DNA of 64,000 nt from CALGYY01 sp963678485 (lineage in GTDB: Bacteria; Bacteroidota; Bacteroidia; Bacteroidales; CAIWKO01): assembly GCA_963678485.1 (NCBI GenBank), contig OY782882.1, positions 3,348,001 through 3,412,000 of the forward strand, given 5' to 3'. The position numbers were made by a program, and so were the translations under genes. The notes below the pieces were generated by a model. It was given only the letters and a program-made list of their open reading frames with translations. It made no database searches and had not been told where the DNA came from. This document shows, one piece after another, positions 36,395 to 47,500 of this stretch; position 1 is the stretch's first letter, and every line of letters starts with the position of its first letter.

Positions 36395-36420
36395 TAAGCG
36401 AGCACTAAGCAGATAGTATA

Positions 36421-38175
36421 ATGAGCATTCAAATGTTTCGATCGCGGATTGTAACTATTGGCTCTGTATCAATTGGCGGTATGTTGCCTGTCAAAGTACA
36501 ATCCATGACCAATACGCCCACCATGGATACCGAAGCTACCGCTGCTCAAGTAGAACGCTTGGTGCATGCTGGTTGTGAATTGGTGCGGATTACAGCCCGC
36601 AACACTGCCGAAGCCAGGAATCTTGAAAATATTAAGCAAGCCATAAAGCGACGCGGGATTGCGGTTCCGTTAATCGCAGATATACATTTTAATCCGGAAG
36701 CCGCGCTGGTTGCAGCAACCATCGTTGATAAGGTACGTATTAATCCTGGCAATTATGTGGATCGTCCGCCTGCGGGCCAGAAGAGCAAAGCATACTCTGA
36801 CTCCGAATATCAGGACGAGCTACAACGCATTGCGGAGCGTCTCAGTCCACTCATCGATATTTGTAAAGCAGAAGGAACTGCAATACGTGTGGGAACCAAC
36901 CATGGATCCTTGTCACAGCGCATACTCGATCGTTTTGGCAATACGCCCGAGGGTATGGTGGAATCGGCTATGGAGTTTGTCCGTATTCTGAATTCCTTGA
37001 GCTTTGAAAAGCTTGTATTATCAATGAAATCGAGCGATATTCATGTGATGCTTCGCTCGTATCGCTTGTTGGTTGAGCGAATGCAGTCCGAACATTTTGA
37101 TTATCCCTTGCATCTTGGTGTTACCGAAGCAGGTGCAGGAGAGGATGGGATTGTAAAATCAGCCTGTGGCATTGGGCCTCTGCTGGCCGAAGGTCTGGGC
37201 GATACCATCAGAGTATCACTTACAGGTGCTCCTGAAAGTGAGATACCAGCGGCTTTGCAATTAGTGAATCAGTATAGAAATAATAAGGAATTTCCTTTAA
37301 TACCACTTGATGCAAATACGCATCAACCCAACGACAAAATATCCATCATTACAGCGCTTCCTATAGTTAAGCACGCTGCAGATGTTACGTATATTGACCA
37401 CCCACGGGAAGTAAATTCTCAATCGGTTGGTGGAATGCTGATGCCATATAGCGCTTGGACATCCGGCAACGACCGGCATTATCCATTGTTTGAATCAGTA
37501 ACGGACTTACTTAATGCACCGGAGCGTTCAACGGTAATGAATGTTGTAAAAATCGACAGTGAAGAAAAAGAGGCAGCATTGTTATCCGCAATCAGCGATC
37601 CTTTGATGCTGCTGTTAGACGCGGATGATGTCGATATTCGGTCATTATATTCCAACCTTAAAAATATTCTTCCGCAGTGTAAAATTGCATTGAAAGTAAA
37701 TGCTTCTTCTGCTGAATCACTTGATGCTACTGTTAAATGGTCAGCAGTTGCATCCGAATACCTTAGTTGTGGCGGCATTAGTGCGTTGTGGTTGTGTGGT
37801 GGAGGTGATGACGAATTTGCTCATCTCACCGCTCAATCGGTCTTGCAATCACATGGCCTACGCCGAAGCAAGGCAGAATTTGTTTCTTGTCCGAGTTGTG
37901 GTCGTACTGAATTTGATATTGAAGCAGTTCTGGAACAAGTAAAAGCTGTAACCTCGCAGCTAACCCATCTCAAAATAGCGGTCATGGGCTGCATTGTCAA
38001 TGGACCGGGCGAAATGGCCGGTGCTGATTATGGTTGTGTGGGCATGGGAAAGAATGAAGTTGCTTTATATAAAGCTGGCGTTATGGTACAATCGCATATT
38101 CCACAAGGGGAGGTTGCAGATAAACTCTGTGAATTAATCAGACAGCATGGCGATTGGGATGTTGCTGAAGCTTAG
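36421..38175 (+). CDS. ispG: 4-hydroxy-3-methylbut-2-en-1-yl diphosphate synthase (long form)
   Basis: This 584-residue iron-sulfur enzyme converts methylerythritol cyclodiphosphate to HMBPP, the sixth step of the MEP isoprenoid pathway. The N-terminal TIM barrel is complete (VQSMTNTPTMDT, VRITARNTAEA, LIADIHFNP, KVRINPGNY). The C-terminal domain holds the cluster cysteines in FVSCPSCGRTEFD and MGCIVNGPGE, with the catalytic Glu in the latter. At 584 residues it is the long form, with an extra middle domain of about 200 residues (roughly 280-490) that plants, Chlamydiae and Bacteroidota have and E. coli lacks. Its TAG stop codon interlocks with the stop of the convergent gene in the four bases TTAG at 38172-38175. 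Confidence 0.93.
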   Translation: MSIQMFRSRIVTIGSVSIGGMLPVKVQSMTNTPTMDTEATAAQVERLVHAGCELVRITARNTAEARNLENIKQAIKRRGIAVPLIADIHFNPEAALVAATIVDKVRINPGNYVDRPPAGQKSKAYSDSEYQDELQRIAERLSPLIDICKAEGTAIRVGTNHGSLSQRILDRFGNTPEGMVESAMEFVRILNSLSFEKLVLSMKSSDIHVMLRSYRLLVERMQSEHFDYPLHLGVTEAGAGEDGIVKSACGIGPLLAEGLGDTIRVSLTGAPESEIPAALQLVNQYRNNKEFPLIPLDANTHQPNDKISIITALPIVKHAADVTYIDHPREVNSQSVGGMLMPYSAWTSGNDRHYPLFESVTDLLNAPERSTVMNVVKIDSEEKEAALLSAISDPLMLLLDADDVDIRSLYSNLKNILPQCKIALKVNASSAESLDATVKWSAVASEYLSCGGISALWLCGGGDDEFAHLTAQSVLQSHGLRRSKAEFVSCPSCGRTEFDIEAVLEQVKAVTSQLTHLKIAVMGCIVNGPGEMAGADYGCVGMGKNEVALYKAGVMVQSHIPQGEVADKLCELIRQHGDWDVAEA

Positions 38176-41100
38176 AAATCCGTAGTCAGGGATAAATAGA
38201 AAATAGGTTTCTGAATTTTCATATTCTCCACACCCCAGGCATAATCCACACGAAGGAAATAGCCCAGGATGCGTGTGCGTAATCCGCCACCAAAGCCGCC
38301 TACGATAGGGTCGCGTTCTTTTCGGATGGTGACAGTAATTGGATTCTGATAATAGATTTCTTTGAAGATGGTATTCTCTTCCGACCATGGATTCCATCCC
38401 GTCCATGCCATCCCCAAATCGCCAAAACCTACAATTTGGAAGTTGTTGAAAAATTCAGATTTGACGGGCTTTTTAGAGAAGTAGCGAATGATAGGGAATC
38501 GGATTTCGGAGTTAAATACAGCGAAATTATTACCATTGCGAATGTTCTGAGTGAATCCGCGCATGTTGGTGGCCAGTGTTTGGAAGCCGTAATTCTTCGT
38601 TTGATTAACAGTGATATCATTATTGAATTTCGGCAATAGCCAATTGTCTACTCCGCCCAAATAATAGATCAATGGGCTGCTTCCAAAGGAAGTACTGGCG
38701 GCAAAGCGATTAGCCCAAATGAGGCTGCGATCAATTTTTTTGTAATTACGAAAATCCAATCCGAGTACGGCCAGATAATCCATTTCCTTGGTGATACGTT
38801 CGTAATACTCTGCAAAAATCTTCCAGCGTGTTCCGTAGAATATGTTTAGTCCGCGAGGACGCGTATTATCGAAAATCAATTCTGCTTTAGCACCTCCCCA
38901 ATATTCGTTGATGGTCGGTTCTTTAAGGTTAACAATATCGGTGGCAGCATAAATGGTTTTATCCCACCGCAAGATGGCAGATCCCTTTAGTGCAAGGGTA
39001 TTGCTAAAGGGCCATTTGATGCAATACTGAACATCGTGGGTGCGAATCTTAATAAGACTTCCGTCGTCGGCCTGATTTTCTACTGCCTGCCTGTGCAACA
39101 CTAAGGTTTTATCGAGCCGGCGTTTGAAGTTGTCGAAAGCCAGGAAAAATTCGTTGTTGTCGAGATCAACAGATAAGCGGAATCCGCCTGTAATGCGGTA
39201 ATCTTCCATAAGGTCAATTACACCTAGCTTGAAAAGCGCATTAAATCCCGGATTCAGATAAATAGGTGCGCCGCTCCCCGAAAATGGTTGGTAGGTAGTA
39301 TTCAGAAAATTGAAGTCCAATTGAGTTACCAATTGGTTGATGAAATATTCAACATTGTAATTCTCCTGCCGCGGAATCACAAATCCCGGTTGAATCCCAT
39401 TAGGCTTCACAGTATCTTTTACTGAATCGCTGGGCGGAGCGCCAAATGTGTAATTGTTGATATCAATGGCAGAGGTATCATTCGCCGGGTCCAATTCATC
39501 GATCAATACATTGGCCGGTTTATGCGCAGGACGCTGTCTGCTTTTCTTTTGTTGAATATAGTTGAGTTCCTCCGGCGATAACGTACTGGAAACAGTATCC
39601 AACTTGCGGCTTTCAAGCTCATCGAGATACTGCTCCATATAATAGGTGTTCTTTAAACTTACCGGCTTAAGCTGTTTGGTTGGAATCAGATCTTGCAGAT
39701 ACATATAGTATCTATTATTCTTGAATACAATCTCAGCAGTTTTTTTTGCACTGCGACTGGCATCCTGTTCAAGAATGCAATGTGAATAATTCGTAACAGG
39801 ATAAGATGACGTGAAATACCGGTAATGGGTAGCGGTATCAACAAAAGCAATGGTGCTGTCGATGCGGGCTATATAGCGATTTGTAATGCCATTCTGGTCG
39901 GAAAGATAAGTAAAATGGCGCTTGTCGTATTCAACTGGATATGTTTCGTTGGCTGCCTCGGTGTTGGTTACTCGTTGAAGCAAGGGTTTTGTACGCGGGT
40001 AATCGGCAATAAACAAATCGTAGGTGCGTGGCAATTCATTAATGGTGTCTTTAGCCACAAGAAAATTTGTTGCCTGATCAAAGCGCAGGGTATCATCCGG
40101 ACGGTTAGAGCTGAAGATTATTTCCGATGAATTATTCAGAAAACGAGGATTCACATCGTCCCAAATATCCTTGGTAATCACCTCAAAGGTGTGTGAGGCC
40201 AAATTATACACAGAGATGTCCGACTGGCCATTGATAACAACTGACATCGCAAGTAGCCGCCCATTCTGTGAAAATGAGGCATCGAGAATTTTTTCAATAT
40301 TGAATAATCGCTGTTTTTCAAACTGCTCGTCTTCGAGGGTGTAGAAATACATCAGGTGCTTTGCTTTACTTTCGAAAATTATCGAAAGCAGTTTTCCGCT
40401 TGGATGCCATGTCAACAGAGGAGAACTATAATCCGTCTTTTCGTCAAGCCGTTGACCGGCACGCATAATGACTGTTGATTTATTTGTTTCTAGATTGCGA
40501 ATCCACACTTTCCAGCGGCCATTATCGTTGGTCACGTAAGAAGCCATATTCCCTTCAGGACTTATCTTTAACTGCTGATAGACGATTCTCTTTTTTGTTT
40601 TTGGTAGCAAGGGTTTTGTTTCGGGATCAACGCGGTTTGTTGCTTCAGCGCCATATAAATCCTGATAGTGAACCAGCCATTCCTGAATAAGACTTTTGTA
40701 TGAAATACCGAGAACAAAGAGGAAACCGCTTTCAACGCTTTTGCTGACCTTGGTCATATAAACGATGTTGGCCAGTGTTGAAGCGCCATATTTATCTGCG
40801 ACATATTTCCAAATGGAATGTCCGGCATAAACGGCTTCCATGCCGGTGAGGCCGGAAAATTTCTTGTAATCTCCGCGCAATACTGCATCTTTAACATGCA
40901 TATCGATTTCTGTACTCCAGTTTTGGCTCATGTAGGAAACCAATCCTTTTGAATACCATTCGGGAAGGCTGAGCAGGGCGGAATTCTTCATCATTGCGGT
41001 GATACGGCCGCCGAACATCATCTGTTCCATGATGACATGAGCAATCCCTGCGCGTATTTGTTGTTGGAGGTCAGCGTGGCTGCCATCAAAATAGATGAAT

Positions 41101-41507
41101 ACTTTAGATCCAACGATATGGGTGATACCACCAACATTGTACTCTGCGTCGCTGCTAAGGCCTATATTGCTTTGCTTAAGGTCGGAGAGTTTATTAAAAA
41201 CGACGAACTGAATTTTACCGTCGAGAGGGTAATCGAGTTTACGTTCCATTTCGCGAATGGCGTCGTTGGCATAGCGTGCAGTAAAGGCGGCTAATTCCTG
41301 ACCGTTGACATAAAAATAAGTGTCAAATTTTTCGAAACGATAAAATGACCAGAACCGACCTTCGAATTGTACCCTGTTTTTACCGAAATCCATCTGCATG
41401 CCATTATAAAACTGGGCAGTTGATTGCAACGACAGCAAGGTTAATCCCACTACTGCTGTAAGGGTAAGTGAAAAGATTCGTATATTTTTTATTACAAAAC
41501 CCGACAT
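38172..41507 (-). CDS. Outer-membrane fusion protein: peptidase-MA-like, beta-propeller and Omp85-like barrel
   Basis: This 1111-residue exported protein has a signal peptide (residues about 1-32). Residues about 35-290 look like a peptidase-MA/gluzincin domain, but the expected HExxH zinc site reads IAHVIMEQMM, so it seems catalytically degenerate. A TolB/PD40-type beta-propeller follows at about 300-580 (repeats such as SPLLTWHPSGKLLSIIF and DDVNPRFLNNSSEIIFSSNR). After a Pro-rich linker, the C-terminal 350 residues resemble an Omp85/surface-antigen barrel (VGGFGGGLRTRILGYFLRVDYAWG) ending in FYLSLTTDF with the terminal Phe of outer-membrane proteins. Function is unknown; protein assembly or surface display is possible. 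It converges with ispG. Confidence 0.75.
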   Translation of the reverse strand: MSGFVIKNIRIFSLTLTAVVGLTLLSLQSTAQFYNGMQMDFGKNRVQFEGRFWSFYRFEKFDTYFYVNGQELAAFTARYANDAIREMERKLDYPLDGKIQFVVFNKLSDLKQSNIGLSSDAEYNVGGITHIVGSKVFIYFDGSHADLQQQIRAGIAHVIMEQMMFGGRITAMMKNSALLSLPEWYSKGLVSYMSQNWSTEIDMHVKDAVLRGDYKKFSGLTGMEAVYAGHSIWKYVADKYGASTLANIVYMTKVSKSVESGFLFVLGISYKSLIQEWLVHYQDLYGAEATNRVDPETKPLLPKTKKRIVYQQLKISPEGNMASYVTNDNGRWKVWIRNLETNKSTVIMRAGQRLDEKTDYSSPLLTWHPSGKLLSIIFESKAKHLMYFYTLEDEQFEKQRLFNIEKILDASFSQNGRLLAMSVVINGQSDISVYNLASHTFEVITKDIWDDVNPRFLNNSSEIIFSSNRPDDTLRFDQATNFLVAKDTINELPRTYDLFIADYPRTKPLLQRVTNTEAANETYPVEYDKRHFTYLSDQNGITNRYIARIDSTIAFVDTATHYRYFTSSYPVTNYSHCILEQDASRSAKKTAEIVFKNNRYYMYLQDLIPTKQLKPVSLKNTYYMEQYLDELESRKLDTVSSTLSPEELNYIQQKKSRQRPAHKPANVLIDELDPANDTSAIDINNYTFGAPPSDSVKDTVKPNGIQPGFVIPRQENYNVEYFINQLVTQLDFNFLNTTYQPFSGSGAPIYLNPGFNALFKLGVIDLMEDYRITGGFRLSVDLDNNEFFLAFDNFKRRLDKTLVLHRQAVENQADDGSLIKIRTHDVQYCIKWPFSNTLALKGSAILRWDKTIYAATDIVNLKEPTINEYWGGAKAELIFDNTRPRGLNIFYGTRWKIFAEYYERITKEMDYLAVLGLDFRNYKKIDRSLIWANRFAASTSFGSSPLIYYLGGVDNWLLPKFNNDITVNQTKNYGFQTLATNMRGFTQNIRNGNNFAVFNSEIRFPIIRYFSKKPVKSEFFNNFQIVGFGDLGMAWTGWNPWSEENTIFKEIYYQNPITVTIRKERDPIVGGFGGGLRTRILGYFLRVDYAWGVENMKIQKPIFYLSLTTDF

Positions 41508-41684
41508 GCTTGTCTTTTCTTCTTTGCAAGCGCTAAGATACGAATTTTTTCGATGCTTAGTTCAGCGCTGGCACACTAATAAACTTTGCAAGGCACTTAA
41601 AATTGTGCTGATGAGGGCTGTTACAAGAATTTCGTGCATAAAAAGGATATTTCTCTTACTTTTATACCGAAAAATTGCATTGTT

Positions 41685-42323
41685 ATGATTGAGATTAAAG
41701 TATTAGTTTTTAATAGCTTTCAGGAGAACACTCTGATTCTTTTTGACGAAACAAAAGAGTGTGTGATTATTGATCCGGGTTGTAGTAATCCCGATGAGCA
41801 GGCAAAGCTGGATCGTTTCATTAGTGAGAAGGGACTCACCCCCGTGGGTATATATAACACTCATTTACATATTGACCACATGTTTGGTAATGAATATGTG
41901 ATGAAGAAGTATGGTTTAAAGCTCAGGATACATCCTGATGGCATCCATTTCCTGAATACAGCTATTGGTTTTGCGTCGGTGTTTGGTCATGATTTGCAAT
42001 CGGTACCGACTGCTGATGGGGAGATGCATGAAGGTGATACCATTAAATTTGGAAATGCTGAGTTGGAAGTCGTAGAAACGCCGGGGCACGCTGCCGGTAG
42101 TTTTTGCTTTATTAACAGGGCTCAGCATTTTGTTATTGTGGGTGATGTGCTGTTCAGTGGAAGCATTGGCCGCACAGATCTTCCTTCTGGAGATATGGAT
42201 ACGCTGATGGCCTCGATTCGAGAGAAATTGCTTGTATTGAGTGATGATTTCACCGTGTACTGCGGGCATGGGCCAGAAACGACAATAGGTGAGGAGCGGA
42301 AGTACAATCCTTTTTTGAAATAA
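41685..42323 (+). CDS. MBL-fold hydrolase, glyoxalase II-like
   Basis: This 212-residue metallo-beta-lactamase-fold protein of the YcbL/GloB-like group probably hydrolyses a thioester. The first metal motif THLHIDHMFG (HxHxDH) is intact, as are the metal His in TPGHAAGS, the bridging Asp in VIVGDVLFSGSIGRTDLPSG and the final His in YCGHGPETTIGEE. It lacks the C-terminal substrate domain of true glyoxalase II, so the substrate is uncertain. I chose the ATG at 41685 (MIEIKVLVFNSFQEN); the frame extends to 41634 without a conserved start. The glycosyltransferase gene begins 12 bp after the stop codon and is probably co-transcribed. Confidence 0.85.
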   Translation: MIEIKVLVFNSFQENTLILFDETKECVIIDPGCSNPDEQAKLDRFISEKGLTPVGIYNTHLHIDHMFGNEYVMKKYGLKLRIHPDGIHFLNTAIGFASVFGHDLQSVPTADGEMHEGDTIKFGNAELEVVETPGHAAGSFCFINRAQHFVIVGDVLFSGSIGRTDLPSGDMDTLMASIREKLLVLSDDFTVYCGHGPETTIGEERKYNPFLK

Positions 42324-42335
42324 ACTTTTTGTAAA

Positions 42336-44012
42336 ATGTGGTATTCTTCCTTGATGAGTCCATTGAAGCAGAAGTTTGTATATAATCCTCGATGGTATGT
42401 GTGGATTTTTTTATTATCGCTTGTCGCACTATCCTTTTATTACCATTTTGCTGAAATACTTATTCTACGACCCTCAGGATTTCATATTTGGAGACAAAGT
42501 GATTGTTTGTCCATCGCTATGAATTATTACGATGGCGGGATGCATTTTTTCAGACCGGCCATAAATAATCAGTTTAGCGACGGTGGTAACAGCGGTTTGA
42601 CCGCAGGAGAATTTCCATTGCTTTATTTTGCAGTTGCATTGTTGTGGAAAATATTTGGTCAGCATGAATATATTTATCGCTTACTGGTATTATTCATTGC
42701 CTTTAGCGCATTGTATTGTCTGTACAGGATGCTGGAAGATATACTTAAGGATTCGTTCTGGGCATGGGTGTTGGCGCTGCTAGTTTATACCTCCCCAATA
42801 TTTGTATATTATTCAATTAATTTTATTACAAATATGCCGGCCTTTAGTCTCATCATCATCGGCTGGTATTTCTTTTACAGATTTTTTATTTCCGGGAAGG
42901 AGCGACTTTTGTGGCTTTCGATGTTGTTTTTTATGTTGGGGGCCTTACTAAAGGTATCTGCTGCGATTAGTTTTTTTGTTTTGCTGTACATATTTTTTTC
43001 AGAATTAACCGGAATTATAAGATACAAGAAGGAAAGGCGGATTTTTTATCGTCCGCTCAGGAATTTCATTCCATTCATTCTTTTTGTTATTGGTTTGCTT
43101 GCCTGGTACTTGTATGCAATACACTTCAACCGTATCCATGGTGGCAATTATACCTTTAACTCCTTATGGCCAATTTGGGAAATATCATCAGCCGATCGCA
43201 TAGCTTTATGGGTTGAGTTTCGGGTTTTTCTGGTACAACAAATTTTTAGTTTACCGGTTCTGCTTCTAAGTGCTGGAGTATTTATCACAATACTAATCTT
43301 GACTTTATTGAAGAAGATTCCATGGGCATTAACTTCAATATTAATTGTGATTTTCTTTGGCTGTATTGCTTATTTTTTGTTGTGGTATCAGGCATTTAAT
43401 GTTCATGATTATTATTTGACGGACACTTTATTATTATTTATTTTCATCTTTGGAATCTTCTTTTACTACTTAAAAACGAGTGCACCCGGATTCTTTAATC
43501 ATTCACTATTTCGGATAGCATTCCTTTGCCTTTTAATCTTCTGCTTTAAGAATTTGCATAATAATATACATATGCGGCTATTTTTTAACCGCTGTCCTAA
43601 TGAGCAATACGAACGGTACACAAGCTCTGCTGAAGTTGAACGTTTTCAAGGGTATTTTTTCCATATGTGGAAAGCTTCGGAACCTTTTATGGATATAGAA
43701 GCATACAATCGTTCAATTGGTATACGACCGGAGGACAAGGTAATCAGCCTACCGGATGGCACCATCAATGTTTCGTTGGTTCTTATGAATCAAAAGGGCT
43801 GGACGGGCTTTGGACTTGGGAATTTATCCGGAGTGGAGCGTATCGAACGCTTTCGTACATGCGGTGCAAAATATCTTTTTGCTGCAGATTCTTTTGAGTT
43901 TAAAAAGCCATGGATGCAGCCATACACTGTGCATCCCTTCGGGCAGCATAAAGGTGTGAACATCTATGTACTCGATGGAATCCCAATTGCAGTTTCAGAT
44001 ACTTCGAAATAA
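42336..44012 (+). CDS. GT39-like membrane glycosyltransferase
   Basis: This 558-residue membrane protein has about eleven hydrophobic helices in the first 420 residues and a soluble C-terminal part, the plan of GT-C enzymes such as ArnT and protein mannosyltransferases, which move sugars from lipid carriers to acceptors outside the membrane. The segment LRPSGFHIWRQSDCLSI near the N-terminus fits the first external loop with the conserved acidic residue. Donor and acceptor are unknown; a lipid or protein target in the envelope is likely. A second ATG at 42354 (MSPLKQKF) is an alternative start. It follows the MBL hydrolase gene by 12 bp. Confidence 0.75.
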   Translation: MWYSSLMSPLKQKFVYNPRWYVWIFLLSLVALSFYYHFAEILILRPSGFHIWRQSDCLSIAMNYYDGGMHFFRPAINNQFSDGGNSGLTAGEFPLLYFAVALLWKIFGQHEYIYRLLVLFIAFSALYCLYRMLEDILKDSFWAWVLALLVYTSPIFVYYSINFITNMPAFSLIIIGWYFFYRFFISGKERLLWLSMLFFMLGALLKVSAAISFFVLLYIFFSELTGIIRYKKERRIFYRPLRNFIPFILFVIGLLAWYLYAIHFNRIHGGNYTFNSLWPIWEISSADRIALWVEFRVFLVQQIFSLPVLLLSAGVFITILILTLLKKIPWALTSILIVIFFGCIAYFLLWYQAFNVHDYYLTDTLLLFIFIFGIFFYYLKTSAPGFFNHSLFRIAFLCLLIFCFKNLHNNIHMRLFFNRCPNEQYERYTSSAEVERFQGYFFHMWKASEPFMDIEAYNRSIGIRPEDKVISLPDGTINVSLVLMNQKGWTGFGLGNLSGVERIERFRTCGAKYLFAADSFEFKKPWMQPYTVHPFGQHKGVNIYVLDGIPIAVSDTSK

Positions 44013-44116
44013 CTGGAAGAGCTAATCACATTTATGATCCTCAGGGCAATCCTCTGACTCTATCTCCCTTATCAAACGTGCCTTTCGGCTTTTATAGCCA
44101 AGGTTCACGAATAAAA

Positions 44117-44434
44117 TCAGGCCTGTGCTGTAGGTCCACCAAAAGGAAAGGGTCCTGACATATTAGGGTCGGTATCGGCGATAGGTCCAAAATTCGATTC
44201 ATATTTACCGATATTATCTTTTAATGCTTTCAGCAGGCGTTTTGCGTGGTGAGGCGTAAGAATAACTCTTGATTTTACCTTGGCTTTGGGAGTGCCTGGC
44301 ATTACTTTAATAAAGTCGATAATAAACTCCGAAAAGCTATGCGTTATCACTGCGAGATTGCTGTAAACGCCTTCGGCCATATCATCACTGAGTTCGATAT
44401 TCAACTGATGTTCATTTTCTTTCTTGTCTGCCAT
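44117..44434 (-). CDS. DUF3467 family protein
   Basis: The 105-residue soluble protein matches the DUF3467 family, whose function is unknown. Family features are LNIELSDDMAEGVYSNLAVI at the start, the hydrophobic ITHSFSEFIIDFIKVMPG and SRVILTPHHAKRLLKALKDN near the end. A Gly/Pro-rich tail (GPFPFGGPTAQA) follows. I chose the ATG at 44434 (MADKKENEH); the frame extends three codons further. It lies just downstream of rpoC on the same strand but behind its terminator, so it probably has its own promoter (a TACCTTTA element lies about 20 bp upstream). Confidence 0.85.
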   Translation of the reverse strand: MADKKENEHQLNIELSDDMAEGVYSNLAVITHSFSEFIIDFIKVMPGTPKAKVKSRVILTPHHAKRLLKALKDNIGKYESNFGPIADTDPNMSGPFPFGGPTAQA

Positions 44435-44462
44435 AATATTCAATTTTAGTAAGCATAAAGGT

Positions 44463-44493
44463 ATAAAAAAAGTCCGCCGGTAGGCGGACTTTT
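44463..44493 (-). terminator. Terminator of the rpoBC operon
   Basis: A perfect 10-bp stem aaagtccgcc / ggcggacttt with loop ggta is followed on the minus strand by a T run, 19 bp after the rpoC stop codon. Confidence 0.9.
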
Positions 44494-44511
44494 CAATTAT
44501 TCTCAGATTTA

Positions 44512-47500
44512 TTAAAGATCAGTAGTATAGATGTCTTCTTTTTCTTTAGAAGCCATCAGTGTTTCGTACTCTTCGTTTGAACCGACAATGATTTTATCAT
44601 ACTCGCGTAAACCTGTTCCAGCTGGAATCAAGTGACCGGTAAGTACGTTTTCTTTCAGTCCATTCAAATCGTCGATCTTGGCATTAACGGCAGCATCGGT
44701 AAGCACCTTGGTGGTTTCCTGGAATGATGCAGCTGAGAGCCAGCTCTTCGTTTGTAAGGATGCGCGTGTAATCCCTTGAAGGATTTGGCGACCTGTTGCT
44801 GGATGGGCATCACGTGCCTCGATCAGCTTTTTGTCCTTACGTTTCAGAATAGAATTTTCCTCACGCAATTTACGAGTTGCAATGATTTGTCCGGCTTTAT
44901 AGTTTTCAGAATCACCTGGGTCAAGAACGACTTTCTTACCAAAGATCCAATCGTTTTCTTCCTGGAAATCCAGTTTATTAACCATTTCACCTTCAAGGAA
45001 ACGGGTATCGCCCTGATCTTCCACTTCTACCTTACGCATCATCTGACGAACAACCACCTCAAAATGTTTGTCGTTAATTTTTACACCTTGCAAACGATAC
45101 ACTTCCTGAATTTCATTAACGATATACTCCTGAACCTTTGTGGGTCCTTTAATAGCGAGGATATCGGCAGGTGTGATTGCACCGTCAGTTAATGGCGTAC
45201 CTGCACGCAGGTAGTCATTTTCCTGAGCAAGAATCTGCTTTGTAATAGAAACGAGGTAATGTTTTTCTTCACCTGTTTTTGAAGTGATGATAACTTCGCG
45301 GTTTCCACGTTTTAGTTTCTTACCAAATGTTACCACACCATCAATTTCAGATACGATAGCAGGATCCGACGGGTTACGTGCTTCGAAAAGCTCGGTAACA
45401 CGTGGCAGACCTCCAGTGATGTCACCAGCTTTACCAACAGCACGTGGAAGTTTAGCGAGGATTTCTCCAGCTTTAATCTTCTCACCTTCGTTGATGATAA
45501 TGTGGGCGCCTACTGGCATATCGTATGATTTCAATACCTCTTTGGTCTTTTCGTGAACAATTTTCAACGATGGATTTTTGCCTTTATGACGGGTTTCAAT
45601 AATTACTTTATCATGATAACCGGTCTGCTCATCAGATTCACCGCGGAAAGTCACGTTCTCGATGATATCATCGTAAGTAACCTTACCAGTAACATCAGAA
45701 AGAATCAATGCGTTAAATGGATCCCAATCGCAAATCTTGCTTTTCTTTTCTACTTTATCGCCATGTTTGAAGTACAAATTAGCGCCATAAGGAATATTGC
45801 TCGATGCAAGAACGATATGTGTATTGGGGTCAACAATCTTCATTTCTGCTGAACGACCAAGTACAACCTGATAACTTTCTTTAGTGCCATCTTCAGCAAC
45901 CTTTGTATAATCGATGGATTTCAACTCATCAATTTCAAGGATACCATCATATTTAGCTTCAATTTTTGAACTGGATGCAATGTTTACACCGGCCACACCC
46001 CCTACGTGGAACGTACGAAGAGTAAGCTGTGTACCTGGTTCACCGATGGACTGTGCTGCAATAACACCTACCGCTTCTCCCTTTTGAATCATCTTGCCAT
46101 TCGAGAGGTTACGTCCGTAGCATTTTGCACATACACCGTGACGGGATTCGCAGGTTAACACCGACCTGATTTCGACAGATTCGATAGGGCTGTTTTCGAT
46201 AGCCAATGCGAATTTTTCAGTAAGTTCTTCACCAGCGCCAATGATTAATTCACCGGTTTGCGGATGATAAATATCGTGTAGCGTTACACGACCCAAAATA
46301 CGGTCGAATAAAGTTTCTACTGTTTCCTCATTTTTCTTGAGTGCAGTAATGGTCAATCCACGCAATGTTCCGCAGTCAGGTTCGCTGATGATTACGTCTT
46401 GAGTAACATCAACCAAACGACGAGTGAGGTAACCAGCATCAGCTGTTTTAAGAGCGGTATCGGCCAAACCTTTACGAGCACCGTGAGTAGAGATAAAATA
46501 CTCAAGAATCGAAAGGCCTTCTTTGAAGTTAGAAAGAATCGGGTTTTCGATAATCTCACCACCGGTAGCACCTGATTTCTGTGGCTTTGCCATCAGACCA
46601 CGCATACCTCCAAGCTGACGAATCTGCTCTTTGGAACCACGGGCACCACTATCAAGCATCATATAAACAGGATTGAAGCCTTGTTTATCCGAGCTCAGGT
46701 GTGTCATGAGCGATTGTGTGATGCGTGAGTTTGTATGTGTCCAAACGTCGATGATTTGATTGTAACGTTCGTTATTGGTAATGAAACCCATGCTATAGTT
46801 GTTCATGATTTCGGTTACTTCACCGTTAGCCTGAGCAACTAATTTTTCTTTTTCTGGCGGAACAATTACATCACCAAGGTTAAAGGAGAGACCTCCCTTG
46901 AACGCCATGGTAAATCCAAGATGCTTGATATCGTCGAGGAATTGAGCAGCAAGGCGGGTTCCGGTATGTTTCAATACTTCACCAATAATATCACGTAAGG
47001 CTTTTTTGGTGAGCAATTGATTGATGTAGCCATATTCTTTAGGCACTACCTGATTGAACAATATACGTCCAACCGTAGTTTCAATCATTTTTTGAACTGG
47101 CTGGCCATCTTCAATGGTGTCAATTCTCACTGAAATGAAAGCGTGGAGGTCAATCTTCTTTTCATTGTAAGCAATGATTACCTCTTCAGGTCCATAGAAT
47201 TTGAGACCTTCACCACGAACTTCATGTTCTTTTGTATTTTTTCTTCCTTTGGTCATATAGTACAGACCCAAAACCATGTCCTGAGAAGGAACGGCGATAG
47301 GCGCACCATTGGCCGGATTCAGAATGTTATGTGAAGCGAGCATCAGAAGTTGGGCTTCCAGAATTGCTGCATTGCCTAGAGGCACGTGCACTGCCATTTG
47401 GTCACCGTCAAAGTCGGCGTTGAAAGCCGTACAGACCAAGGGGTGTAACTGTATAGCCTTGCCTTCGATGAGTTTTGGCTGGAATGCCTGAATACCTAAA

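Noticed and set aside
44776..45192. 138-codon antisense frame within rpoC
   Set aside because: Shadow of rpoC with no motif of its own.
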